The notes: generated from the sequence alone by a model not told the origin. A stretch of 19,360 nt of DNA from JAWBSP01 sp964632175 (GCA_964632175.1 CAZWBJ010000018.1:1-19360); one strand, 5' to 3'. Positions 1-7,075 are shown, counted from the stretch's first letter. Numbers and translations: made by a program.

Positions 1-389
1 CATCCTCGCCCCCTCCCTCACCGCGCGCTGGAGCACCCGCTCGTCAGCCCTCCCCCTTTAGACCCTTTAAAGGTACCTAAAAGCTTCTTCGGGAGGCTTG
101 CCCGGGAGAGCCCATCGTTCAAAAGAGACCTCGAACTGGCGTACGAGCTCCTCGTAGGTGATCAGGGGCGCGCCAGGCAAAGACCCTTCCATCGACCAGC
201 AAATGGGGGATTCTCTCCGCGTTCAGGCAGGATTGAAGGAGAGAGGTTTTTCCTGTCTCCCCAATCCCCGGATCACCGTGAACCTGTTCCCCCTTCTTAT
301 CGCGGCCCTAAGCTTCTCACCTGCTCCTCGAAATCGTATATGTCCTCCAGCCTGCTCTTGGGCACCTCGTCTAAGTACTTTGCCTCCTG
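1..389 (-). pseudogene. Decayed archaeal AAA-type ATPase (PF01637/COG1672-like), 5' portion, running off the left edge
   Basis: No intact frame exists here, but minus-strand frames read in succession give a recognisable protein. Positions 389-297 give a segment containing PKSRLEDIYDFEEQV, like the N-terminus of archaeal ATPases of this family (a P-K-x-R-x-E-D-hydrophobic-Y/F-D-x-E-x-E pattern). A second frame gives NRFTVI (288-271). A third gives GDPGIGETGKTSLL followed by LLVDGRVF (277-179), which contains a Walker A motif. The frame then shifts again to LITYEELVRQFEVSF and continues to in-frame stops at 67-69 and 58-60. Beyond these stops the same frame still looks coding (DERVLQRAVREGARM) up to the edge. 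At least three frame changes plus two stops in 390 bases indicate real decay rather than one sequencing error. No start codon is obvious. The family assignment rests on motif recall, not on a search. Confidence 0.7.
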
Positions 390-396
390 TTAAAAA
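390..396 (+). promoter_or_regulatory. Possible TATA element for tiaS
   Basis: A TTAAAAA run lies in an otherwise GC-rich gap, centred about 34 bases before the tiaS ATG. That spacing would give a very short leader. It is a weak call based on composition and distance only. Confidence 0.3.
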
Positions 397-426
397 CGAC
401 CTTTCCGCACCACGCAGAAAAAGGGG

Positions 427-1695
427 ATGGGGGTCCTCAGAATCGGCTTGGACGACACGGATTCGCGCAAGGGCATGTGCACCACTTATGTTGGGGCGGT
501 GATTGTCAGAAGGCTGAGGGAGAGGGGCATCCCAGTTTTCGGTTTTCCCCGTCTCATTCGCCTCAACCCCAACATACCTTGGAAGACGAGAGGAAACTGC
601 TCCATATGCCTCCTCTGCGAGGACACGCCGGCGGCCGAGGAAATCGCACTTCAGACCGTAGAGGAGCTTGCCGAACTGGAGGTAGAATCCACCAACCCCG
701 GCGTGGTCTTCTACAGGGGTGAAGTCCCGCCCGAGCTCCAGGCATTCTCAAGAAAGACCGTGCAGGAGGTGGTGACGCTGGAGGAGGCCGAGGAGCTGGC
801 GGAGAGGGTGGGAGCCGAGATCCACAGGTTCAAGCTGGGCAGGGGAATCATCGGGGCGCTGGCCGCGGTTGGACATCCCCTCAAGGATTTCACCTTCGAG
901 CTCCTCGCCTACAGGAGGCCCGAGTTCTGGGGGAAGCCGAGGAAGGTGGATCCTTCTTCCGTGGTCGAAATCGACAAAAGAACCTCCCCCCGGACCTTCG
1001 ACAACTTGGACCCCACCACAGGCGAGATCAGGATCACGCCCCATACCCCCTGCCCCGTTCTCTACGGGATAAGGGGGGAAAGCCCGGAGGCGGTGCTGGA
1101 GGCCCACTCCATGGTGAGGGCGCTGGAGCCGGTGGATTTCTACCAGATCTACCAGACCAATCAGGCCACGGACGAGCACCTTGTCAGGATTCCGAACCTC
1201 AGAGAGATCAAGCCCCTCCTCTCCGTCGTGGCCGAGGGGATCGTCTCCCGCCCTCCCCGCATCCTCCCCGGCGGCCATGTGATCTTCTCCATCTCCGACG
1301 GGACGGCGGAGGTAGACTGTGCGGCTTACGAGCCCACTAGGGATTTCAGGTTCGTTGCCTCCTCGCTCAGGGTGGGGGACAGGGTGAGGGTGTACGGGGC
1401 GGCCAAGCAGAGGGCCGGCCTTCCCCTGACCGTGAATCTCGAGAAGCTTGAGATCCTCCAGCTCTCCCCCGCTTTCAAGAAGCTTAACCCCAGGTGCCCC
1501 CGTTGCGGGAAGAGGATGAAGTCGGAGGGGAAGGACAAAGGCTACTCCTGCCCGAGGTGCGGGGAGAAGGCCGGGGCCGGCTCGCAGGAACTCGTGGAGG
1601 TGGAAAGGAAGCTCTCCGCCGGCCTCTACGAGGTACCGCCGCGGGCTCGCAGACACCTCTCGAAGCCGCTCATCAGGATGGGTCGAGTTTATTGA
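427..1695 (+). CDS. tiaS: tRNA(Ile2) 2-agmatinylcytidine synthetase TiaS
   Basis: TiaS attaches agmatine to C34 of the CAU-anticodon tRNA(Ile2), using ATP, so that archaea read AUA codons as isoleucine. The 422-residue product has the full family length. It opens with the IGLDDTDS motif (residues 6-13), followed by GMCTTYVGAV, which covers the Thr region involved in ATP-dependent phosphorylation in the characterised Archaeoglobus enzyme. An OB-fold-like stretch follows at about 266-340 (starting VVAEGIVSRPP). The C-terminus has a zinc ribbon with Cys357, Cys360, Cys375 and Cys378. The ATG at 427 puts the DDTDS motif at the usual distance from the N-terminus. The next gene overlaps its stop codon, so the two are probably co-transcribed. 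Agmatine could come from the PdaD encoded at 13401. Confidence 0.95.
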   Translation: MGVLRIGLDDTDSRKGMCTTYVGAVIVRRLRERGIPVFGFPRLIRLNPNIPWKTRGNCSICLLCEDTPAAEEIALQTVEELAELEVESTNPGVVFYRGEVPPELQAFSRKTVQEVVTLEEAEELAERVGAEIHRFKLGRGIIGALAAVGHPLKDFTFELLAYRRPEFWGKPRKVDPSSVVEIDKRTSPRTFDNLDPTTGEIRITPHTPCPVLYGIRGESPEAVLEAHSMVRALEPVDFYQIYQTNQATDEHLVRIPNLREIKPLLSVVAEGIVSRPPRILPGGHVIFSISDGTAEVDCAAYEPTRDFRFVASSLRVGDRVRVYGAAKQRAGLPLTVNLEKLEILQLSPAFKKLNPRCPRCGKRMKSEGKDKGYSCPRCGEKAGAGSQELVEVERKLSAGLYEVPPRARRHLSKPLIRMGRVY

Positions 1696-2225
1696 TCGTG
1701 GGCATAGACCTGGCGGGAGACGAGAAGAGACCGACCGGAATAGCCCTTTTGGGACCCACCCTTCGCGCCCGCCTCCTCTTCACCGACGAGGAAATCCTTC
1801 GCGCCTGCGAGGGGGCCGAACTCGTGGCCATCGATGCCCCGCTGAGCCTCCCCAGGAAGGGAAAGCTCCGGAAGGGGGACAGGGAACTCATCCAAATAGG
1901 CTTCAGGGTCTTTCCCCCGCTCTTCTCCGGAATGAGGCTCCTCACGCGCAGGGGGATGAGACTGGCGGCTCGGCTCAGGAAAAAGACAAAGGTCATCGAG
2001 GTTCACCCGCGGACCTCGGGCCTCATTCTTTTCGGAACCGGCGAGAGGGAGAGGTGGGTGGAGGAACTACGGGAGGCGGGATACCCGCTGGAGAACCCGT
2101 GCGAGCACGAAATCGACGCGGCCCTCGCGGCCTTCACGGGAAAGCTCTGGCTGGAGGGAAAAACTAGAAAGGTAGGAAACATCGTCATCCCGCAGTTCGG
2201 GGCACGCTTGCCTAGGCCAGGTTAA
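1692..2225 (+). CDS. DUF429 family protein (predicted RNase H-fold nuclease)
   Basis: The 177-residue product resembles DUF429 (PF04250/COG2410), a family predicted to have an RNase H-like fold but with no settled function. Visible hallmarks are the N-terminal VGIDLAG (Asp6), VAIDAPLSLP (Asp48), the EVHP segment (Glu103-Pro106) and the C-terminal EIDAALAAFTG (Asp142). These acidic residues fit an RNase H-type metal site, but that is inference. The chosen start is TTG at 1692, which overlaps the tiaS stop (TTGA). GTG at 1698 is the alternative, and the open frame further upstream lies inside tiaS. Tight overlap with tiaS suggests translational coupling and perhaps a role in tRNA or RNA metabolism. 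It ends base-to-base against the convergent TFB gene. Confidence 0.8.
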   Translation: MIVGIDLAGDEKRPTGIALLGPTLRARLLFTDEEILRACEGAELVAIDAPLSLPRKGKLRKGDRELIQIGFRVFPPLFSGMRLLTRRGMRLAARLRKKTKVIEVHPRTSGLILFGTGERERWVEELREAGYPLENPCEHEIDAALAAFTGKLWLEGKTRKVGNIVIPQFGARLPRPG

Positions 2226-3074
2226 TCAACCTTCAAGCAGCGTTACAGCCTGGGAGAGGTTGGAAATACTCACCCCCACCCGCTGTTCCAGCTCGCGCAG
2301 GGTCAGCTTATAGTTCATTTCCCGGGCTGCCCTATAGATGGCGGCGCAGGCCAGCACGTGGGGGGATCTGGTCAGCCTCGTCCTCGAGCATATCTGCCTC
2401 GCCCTGCCCGCGACCTCCAGCGGAAGGTTGAGGAGGGAGGCATACCTGTCCACATACTCGGATGCAACAGAACGGGGGAGCTTCACCTCCAAGCCGGTGC
2501 ACAGGGCTTTCAAGGTCCTCCTAAAAGTCCAGCGTGCCCTCTTCTCCTCCATCCCCTTCTGAACCAAGAATTCGAGCATGTCCCGCTCCCTCCTCGGGAA
2601 GCCCCTGAGCCTGCAGACGATGTGGCAGAGGGCGAGGGAGAGCACGAGATGGTTCCTGCCTACGGTAAGCCCCTTCGACCTAGCCTTCCGGTAGAGGTAG
2701 CAGACCTCCCTCTTCATCTCCCCGGGTAGGCCGAGTTCCTTGCAGAGGCGGTTGATGACGATCAGGGAGCCCCTGAGCGTCCTCTCCTCCCAGGTTGGGG
2801 CCCTCAGCCTGGACTGAAGGCCCTTCATCCTTCTCAGCCTAGCCCTCGTGCTGGGGGGCAGCTCTCTGGGGATGCTGAACTGGCTCCCGAGACCGAAATC
2901 GTGAACGGAGGGATCCTCCCCCATGCCGATATCTGCACAGAGGTTGACCTCGTGGAACTCCCTCCTGGCCTCGGGGAGCTTCTCCAAGATCACCAGACCG
3001 CACCTCGTGCAGACCTCCTCCCCCCTGACAAGATCGCGGAAGATTGCGGACGACCCGCAGGAGGGGCACCGCAT
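2226..3074 (-). CDS. Transcription initiation factor B (TFB) paralogue, divergent
   Basis: TFB bridges TATA-bound TBP and archaeal RNA polymerase. The 282-residue product has the expected order. An N-terminal zinc ribbon (Cys3, Cys6, Cys22, Cys25, then GLVI) comes first. A B-reader/linker region follows in which only SVHDFGLGSQFSI (about 58-70) matches the usual HD-GLST pattern. Two cyclin-like repeats follow (about 95-185 and 190-282), including LGLPGEMKREVCYLYRKA and GLTVGRN. The second repeat lacks the usual GRGPTGxAAAALY signature and has TRSPHVLACAAIYRA instead. The B-reader also lacks the typical GPEWR segment. This looks like a specialised paralogue rather than the housekeeping TFB. 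It follows the flavoprotein gene on the same strand after 4 bases, so the two form an operon. Confidence 0.88.
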   Translation of the reverse strand: MRCPSCGSSAIFRDLVRGEEVCTRCGLVILEKLPEARREFHEVNLCADIGMGEDPSVHDFGLGSQFSIPRELPPSTRARLRRMKGLQSRLRAPTWEERTLRGSLIVINRLCKELGLPGEMKREVCYLYRKARSKGLTVGRNHLVLSLALCHIVCRLRGFPRRERDMLEFLVQKGMEEKRARWTFRRTLKALCTGLEVKLPRSVASEYVDRYASLLNLPLEVAGRARQICSRTRLTRSPHVLACAAIYRAAREMNYKLTLRELEQRVGVSISNLSQAVTLLEG

Positions 3075-3078
3075 CCTC

Positions 3079-4206
3079 TCAGCCCAGCACTTCTAGAAGC
3101 TTCTTCGCTGCCCTTCCCGGCTCCACCCCTGCGAGAAGCGCTGCAAAGTCCCTGAGGAGAGCCGGCTCCCTCTCCATCCCTTCCAGCAGCCTCTCCACGT
3201 TCTGATCCCAAGACCGCGACAGGGCGGAGTAAAGCGCCCTCTCAAGCTCGAAGTCCGGACCGAGCTCCCTCCTCCAGAGCCTCTCGTACTCCGAGAGACC
3301 CTCCTTGGAAACATCTCCCTCGGTCAGCGCCTCCAAGACCACCTTTGCGGCCATCTCCCCCGCCTTCATGGCCTGAAGGAGACCGCCGCGGGATAGGGCC
3401 AGCACCTGCCAGCCTGCCCCCCCAATCGCCAAGATCCCGTCCGAGCAGAAACTCTCCAAGGAGACATCCACCGCCATGCCCCTAGTGGAGGCAACGGGTG
3501 CCGCCCGGCCGAGCCTCCGGACCTTGGCGACAAACTCGTCCAGCGAGGCTTCGGGGTGAATTCTCAGGCCCTGAATTCCTGCAACAGCGAAGCCGCTGCC
3601 AAAAGGGTGAACCCAGCCGTTCCCCAGCGGCGCGAGGTAGGAACCGAAGTGGAACTCCACCGAGTCCTCAGGGTCGGCGCCTGCTAGGAGGTGCTCCCCC
3701 GAGAAGACCGTTTCCTCCGGCTTGGGCTTTCTCCCGAGCAGCCGGGGGAAGAGGCCCGACCATTCGCTGGAGCAGCCGCTCGCGTCCACCACGACCTCGC
3801 TCCTGACCTCCTCCCTCCACGAGCCTGCCTCCAGCCGCACCCCCACCGCCTTCCCCTCCTTCAGGAGGAGCTCCTTGGCGGGGCTGCTTGTCCATATCTC
3901 CGCCCCCCTCCTTCTCGCCTCGAGCGCGAGGAGCCTGACCACCCACTTCCAGTCCAGAACCACACCCTCCACCCTAGAAGCCAGTTCGGATTTCGGTCCC
4001 CTCACTTTGACCTCCTTGGTCCTCTGAACCACCGCCCTCGCCAGTTCCCCCGGCAGGGCGTCCCTCGGCAGCCAAGTGGAGAAAGTGTTTCCGCCAACCG
4101 AGGCCTGCATCTCGCACACAAGAACCCTCGCCTCGGCCGACGCTGCTCGAGCGAAGGAGAGGCCAGCGGGACCCGCCCCCACCACCACGATATCGTACCT
4201 TTGCAT
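3079..4206 (-). CDS. Geranylgeranyl-reductase-like FAD-dependent oxidoreductase
   Basis: The protein resembles archaeal geranylgeranyl/digeranylgeranylglycerophospholipid reductases, flavoproteins that saturate the isoprenoid chains of membrane lipids. The 375 residues include the Rossmann FAD motif VVVGAGPAGLSFA (about 7-19) with Glu32 ending beta-2. VVVDASGCSSEWS (about 138-150) corresponds to the second FAD-contacting segment, and IGGAGWQVLALSRGG (261-275) to the third. Two family hallmarks are changed. The usual Asp of the G-D-A motif is Gly263, and the N-terminal region where many members carry an Arg-Cys-x-Gly motif reads GGNTFSTWL, without Cys. The substrate may therefore differ from the classical lipid reductase. 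The ATG is preceded at a leaderless distance by a TATA-like element. Confidence 0.75.
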   Translation of the reverse strand: MQRYDIVVVGAGPAGLSFARAASAEARVLVCEMQASVGGNTFSTWLPRDALPGELARAVVQRTKEVKVRGPKSELASRVEGVVLDWKWVVRLLALEARRRGAEIWTSSPAKELLLKEGKAVGVRLEAGSWREEVRSEVVVDASGCSSEWSGLFPRLLGRKPKPEETVFSGEHLLAGADPEDSVEFHFGSYLAPLGNGWVHPFGSGFAVAGIQGLRIHPEASLDEFVAKVRRLGRAAPVASTRGMAVDVSLESFCSDGILAIGGAGWQVLALSRGGLLQAMKAGEMAAKVVLEALTEGDVSKEGLSEYERLWRRELGPDFELERALYSALSRSWDQNVERLLEGMEREPALLRDFAALLAGVEPGRAAKKLLEVLG

Positions 4207-4228
4207 CCCGTCTCTTGGTGGGAGCCCG

Positions 4229-4238
4229 CTTATAAAGG
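4229..4238. promoter_or_regulatory. TATA-like element between divergent flavoprotein/TFB and aroC transcription units
   Basis: CTTATAAAGG reads as a TATA box on both strands. On the minus strand it lies about 27 bases before the flavoprotein ATG, predicting a leaderless transcript. On the plus strand it predicts a start near 4258-4262 and a leader of about 40 bases for aroC, long enough to include the GGTGG ribosome-binding site at 4288-4292. Assignment is by spacing only. Confidence 0.45.
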
Positions 4239-4300
4239 AGAAAACTGATCTGTCCGGCGAATTTCAGAAAAAACAGGTTATAGCTCTGGTGGATTTTGAG

Positions 4301-5395
4301 ATGGGAAGCTCCTTTGGGAAGGTGTTTCGCGTCACAACCTTTGGGGAGTCCCATGGTCCAGCCGTTGGGGTGGTAGTCGAAGGAGTCCCAGCAGGGATGC
4401 CCCTGAGCGAGGAGGAGATTCAAAGGGAGCTGGACAGGAGGAGACCGGGGCAGTCGAAGGTAACGAGCCCGAGGAGGGAACCGGACCGTGTGAGGATACT
4501 GTCTGGCGTCTTTGAGGGAAGAACCCTTGGAACCCCCATCTGCATGGTGGTGGAGAACGTGGAGGCGAGGTCGGAGGACTACGAAAAGTTCAAGTATAAG
4601 CCGAGACCGGGACACGCCGACCTCTCCTACTGGCTGAAGTACGGTCACGTGGACTACCGGGGCGGGGGGAGGGCAGCGGGGAGAGAGACGGTTGGGAGGG
4701 TTGCCGCCGGTGCCGTGGCGAAGAAACTCCTCGTCAGCCAAGGGGTGGAGATCGCCGCCCACACTGTTGAGGCCGCGGGAATCTCGGTTGGCAGGGAGGT
4801 GAGCTGGGAGGAGATCCGGAGAAACGCGGAAACCAACCCTATGAGGTGTGCCGACCCGGAGGTGGCAAAAAAAATGGAGGAGGAGGTTCTAAAGGCTTGG
4901 AAGGAGGGGGACAGCACGGGAGGAATTGTGGAGGTCGTAGCCGTAAACGTTCCGCCCGGACTGGGGGAGCCGGTTTTCGACAAGCTCGACGCCGACATTG
5001 CGAAGGCCATGATGTCCATCGGGGGGGTGAAGGGTGTGGAGATAGGGGCCGGGTTCTCCGTCGCCCGCATGCGGGGGTCCCAGGCGAACGACCCCATCGT
5101 CCTCGTGGGGGGTAAACCCGCCCTTGGGGGAAACCGGGCGGGAGGAATTCTCGGCGGGATAAGCGTGGGCGGCCCCATCAGGGTCAGGCTGGCCGTCAAG
5201 CCCACCCCATCCATCTCACTGCCCCAGCGGACGGTGGACCTGTCCACCATGAAGGAGACGGAGATAAGGCTGAAGGGACGCTTCGACCCCAACCTTTGCC
5301 CCAGAATCGTGCCGGTCGCAGAGGCCATGCTGGCCCTGGTGCTTGCGGATCACCTGCTGAGGGCTGGAAAGGTAAACCCTGACCGCTTCGCTTGA
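4301..5395 (+). CDS. aroC: Chorismate synthase
   Basis: AroC converts 5-enolpyruvylshikimate 3-phosphate to chorismate using reduced FMN, the last shikimate step. The 364-residue product has FGESHG (14-19), the RPGHADLSYWLKYGHVDYRG block, GGGRAAGRETVGRVAAGAVAKK, RMRGSQANDP and the C-terminal RFDPNLCPRIVPVAEAM. GRAAGRET replaces the more common GRSSARET, keeping both arginines. The frame is open further upstream, but ATG 4301 is preferred: it gives the family N-terminus MGSSFGKVFRVTTFGESHG and has GGTGG eight bases upstream. The stop overlaps the aroK start by 4 bases, so aroC leads an aroC-aroK-CM operon. Confidence 0.96.
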   Translation: MGSSFGKVFRVTTFGESHGPAVGVVVEGVPAGMPLSEEEIQRELDRRRPGQSKVTSPRREPDRVRILSGVFEGRTLGTPICMVVENVEARSEDYEKFKYKPRPGHADLSYWLKYGHVDYRGGGRAAGRETVGRVAAGAVAKKLLVSQGVEIAAHTVEAAGISVGREVSWEEIRRNAETNPMRCADPEVAKKMEEEVLKAWKEGDSTGGIVEVVAVNVPPGLGEPVFDKLDADIAKAMMSIGGVKGVEIGAGFSVARMRGSQANDPIVLVGGKPALGGNRAGGILGGISVGGPIRVRLAVKPTPSISLPQRTVDLSTMKETEIRLKGRFDPNLCPRIVPVAEAMLALVLADHLLRAGKVNPDRFA

Positions 5396-6246
5396 AGGGA
5401 ACCGCTTCCTCCTGCGCCTCCGTCACCGTCGTTAACGCCATGGCAACGGGCAAGGGCGCAGCCTTCGGCGTGGAGCTCAGGCTGAGAGCAGAGGTTGAAC
5501 TCGACCCCACCGGTACCAAGGTTAGAGGAGAGGTGGTGGGACATCGAGAGAGCCCGAAGCTCGTGGAGCTGTGCGTCAGGAAAGTCCTCCAGAAGTACGG
5601 GAAGAGGTGCGGGGCAAGAATTAGGACCTACTCCGAAATTCCAGTTGCGGTTGGGCTCTCCAGCAGCAGCGCGGCGGCGAACGCGGCGGTTCTGGCCACG
5701 CTGGCGAGTTTGGGCGTGGAGCCTGAATGGAGGGAGGTCCTGAGGCTCGGGATTGAGGCATCCTTCGAGGCGGGTGTGACCCTCACGGGCGCCTTCGATG
5801 ACGCCGCCGCCTCCTTGCTGGGCTGCGGGGTGATCACCGACAACCTTAGGAGGAGGATCCTCAGGAGATTCGAGCTTCCGCCCTCCTACAGGGTGGTGAT
5901 CTTCGTCCCTCCCTCGAAGCTCTACACCTCCAAGGTGCGCCCCTCTTCCTTCCGGAGCATAGCAGACCTGGTGGAGGTGGCCCACAAACAGGCCCTTCTT
6001 GGAAACATTTTCGGGGCCATGACCCTCAACGGCTTGCTCTACTCACACGCCCTCAACCAGGATCATAGGATCGCCCTAGAAGCCATTTCAAAGGGGGCAG
6101 TCGCGGCTGGACTCACGGGAAAGGGGCCGGCCGTTGCCGCCATCGCCCACCCCCGAGATGTGGAGGAGATAAAAGAGGTGTGGGGCAAAAGAGAAGGGAG
6201 AATCATCGTCACGTGCCCGTCGAGGGGGGGTGCCAGGATTGAGTGA
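5392..6246 (+). CDS. aroK: Shikimate kinase, archaeal GHMP-kinase type
   Basis: This enzyme phosphorylates shikimate with ATP. Archaea use a GHMP-superfamily kinase unrelated to the bacterial P-loop AroK. The 284 residues match the archaeal form. The N-terminus is MKGTASSCASVTVVNAMATG followed by KGAAFG. The GHMP ATP-binding motif PVAVGLSSSSAAANA is at 84-98. ASFEAGVTLTGAFDDAAASLLGG-like sequence follows near residue 123, and the C-terminal GLTGKGPAVAAI completes the glycine-rich GHMP motif 3. The TTG start at 5392 overlaps the aroC stop (TTGA) and gives exactly the family N-terminus. Its product feeds EPSP synthase, which is encoded outside this window, and then the AroC encoded just upstream. 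Confidence 0.93.
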   Translation: MKGTASSCASVTVVNAMATGKGAAFGVELRLRAEVELDPTGTKVRGEVVGHRESPKLVELCVRKVLQKYGKRCGARIRTYSEIPVAVGLSSSSAAANAAVLATLASLGVEPEWREVLRLGIEASFEAGVTLTGAFDDAAASLLGCGVITDNLRRRILRRFELPPSYRVVIFVPPSKLYTSKVRPSSFRSIADLVEVAHKQALLGNIFGAMTLNGLLYSHALNQDHRIALEAISKGAVAAGLTGKGPAVAAIAHPRDVEEIKEVWGKREGRIIVTCPSRGGARIE

Positions 6247-7027
6247 GGAGACGCTGGTGAGGATAAGAAAGCGGATTGACGAGATTGACGGGGAACTTCT
6301 ACAATTACTGGCGGAACGGGTGAAGCTGGCGGGGGAAACGGCACGCCTCAAGAAAAAACTCGGAAAAGAGCTGAGGGACGAAAGAAGGGAGAGGGAGGTG
6401 CTGAGGAGGGCCAGGATCGAGGGCGGGAGGCTGGGGCTCGACCCAAACTTTGTGGAGACCTTCATGAGGGTGGTCATCAGCGGAGGTTTGGGGGAGGAAA
6501 CGAAAAGAATTGGGGGGGTGAGGTTCTGGAGCCAGATCGAGGAGGCCTTCAAGGGTTACCCGGGGGAGCTGGCAGTGGCGAGGACCCTCTTCCTCCACGG
6601 GCTGAGGGTCGATGAAAGGGGAAGGATAAAGTGCGGGGATATGCGCATTACCTCCCTTTCCCTCGCCAAGGCGGCCGGGACGGACAGGAGAACGGTGGCA
6701 GCGACCGTCAAGAGGATCCTAGGCGATGAAAAGCTACGTACCGTGTTCACCAACCTCCGCCCCCTGCCCTACCTCCGGGACGTGGGGAAAGAGCTGGGAT
6801 GGGGAGTCTTGGAGATAATCCCCAAAGACGCCAGCCGGCCGGGAGTTCTGAAAGAGCTTGTGGGAGCCATCTCGAGCAGGGGAATAAACATCCGGCAGGC
6901 GGTGGCCGATGACCCGCATCTCACCACGCAGCCCAAACTCACCATCATCACCGACCGACCCATCCCCGGCAAGGTAATCGAGGAAATCCGCAAACTCCCC
7001 TCGGTTTACTCGGTTCTGATTTATTGA
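6239..7027 (+). CDS. Chorismate mutase (AroQ) fused to HTH-ACT regulator of amino-acid metabolism
   Basis: The 262-residue protein has two parts. Residues 1-90 are an AroQ chorismate mutase converting chorismate to prephenate for Phe and Tyr. Aligned by eye to the E. coli P-protein mutase domain, the active-site residues are Arg10, Arg27, Lys38, Asp47, Arg50 and Glu51, with Glu87 in place of Gln88. Residues about 95-262 resemble the archaeal 'regulator of amino acid metabolism, contains ACT domain' family (COG2150). A helix-turn-helix lies around 139-160 (SLSLAKAAGTDRRTVAATVK), followed by VFTNLRPLPYL, and then an ACT domain (188-262) with the ligand-loop PGVLKEL and INIRQAVADDP. TTG 6239 is preferred because GGGGTG lies six bases upstream; GTG 6230 is the alternative. 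It overlaps aroK and sits directly before the trpE promoter. Confidence 0.88.
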   Translation: MSEETLVRIRKRIDEIDGELLQLLAERVKLAGETARLKKKLGKELRDERREREVLRRARIEGGRLGLDPNFVETFMRVVISGGLGEETKRIGGVRFWSQIEEAFKGYPGELAVARTLFLHGLRVDERGRIKCGDMRITSLSLAKAAGTDRRTVAATVKRILGDEKLRTVFTNLRPLPYLRDVGKELGWGVLEIIPKDASRPGVLKELVGAISSRGINIRQAVADDPHLTTQPKLTIITDRPIPGKVIEEIRKLPSVYSVLIY

Positions 7028-7034
7028 ACATTTT

Positions 7035-7040
7035 TGTACA
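7035..7040. promoter_or_regulatory. TRP-box-like palindrome TGTACA upstream of trpE
   Basis: TGTACA lies seven bases upstream of the trpE TATA-like element, in the only gap of the aro-trp region. It matches the TRP-box hexamer bound by the TrpY repressor in Methanothermobacter thermautotrophicus. I saw no other copy on a reading by eye. A six-base match alone can be chance; its position before trpE and next to an HTH-ACT gene is what gives it weight. Confidence 0.5.
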
Positions 7041-7046
7041 TTAAGG

Positions 7047-7054
7047 TATTTAAT
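7047..7054 (+). promoter_or_regulatory. TATA box of the trp operon
   Basis: TATTTAAT sits in an AT-rich 48-base gap, preceded by the A-rich TTAAGG. Its centre is about 26 bases upstream of the trpE ATG at 7076, predicting a leaderless or nearly leaderless trp mRNA. No ribosome-binding site is visible before the ATG, which agrees with this. Confidence 0.6.
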
Positions 7055-7075
7055 TGTCAAAAGCACTAAAAACTG

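Noticed and set aside
158..502. Plus-strand open frame of 114 codons before tiaS
   Set aside because: Low-complexity Pro/Ser/Arg product with no recognisable motif. It lies opposite the ATPase remnant and runs into tiaS out of frame.
748..1656. Long minus-strand open frame opposite tiaS
   Set aside because: Its translation is Gly/Pro/Leu-rich with no family motif, and it is antisense to a gene with clear domains. GC-rich DNA gives such frames by chance. The same reasoning removes those opposite aroC (4654-5328), trpE (7103-8032) and trpD (8920-9846).
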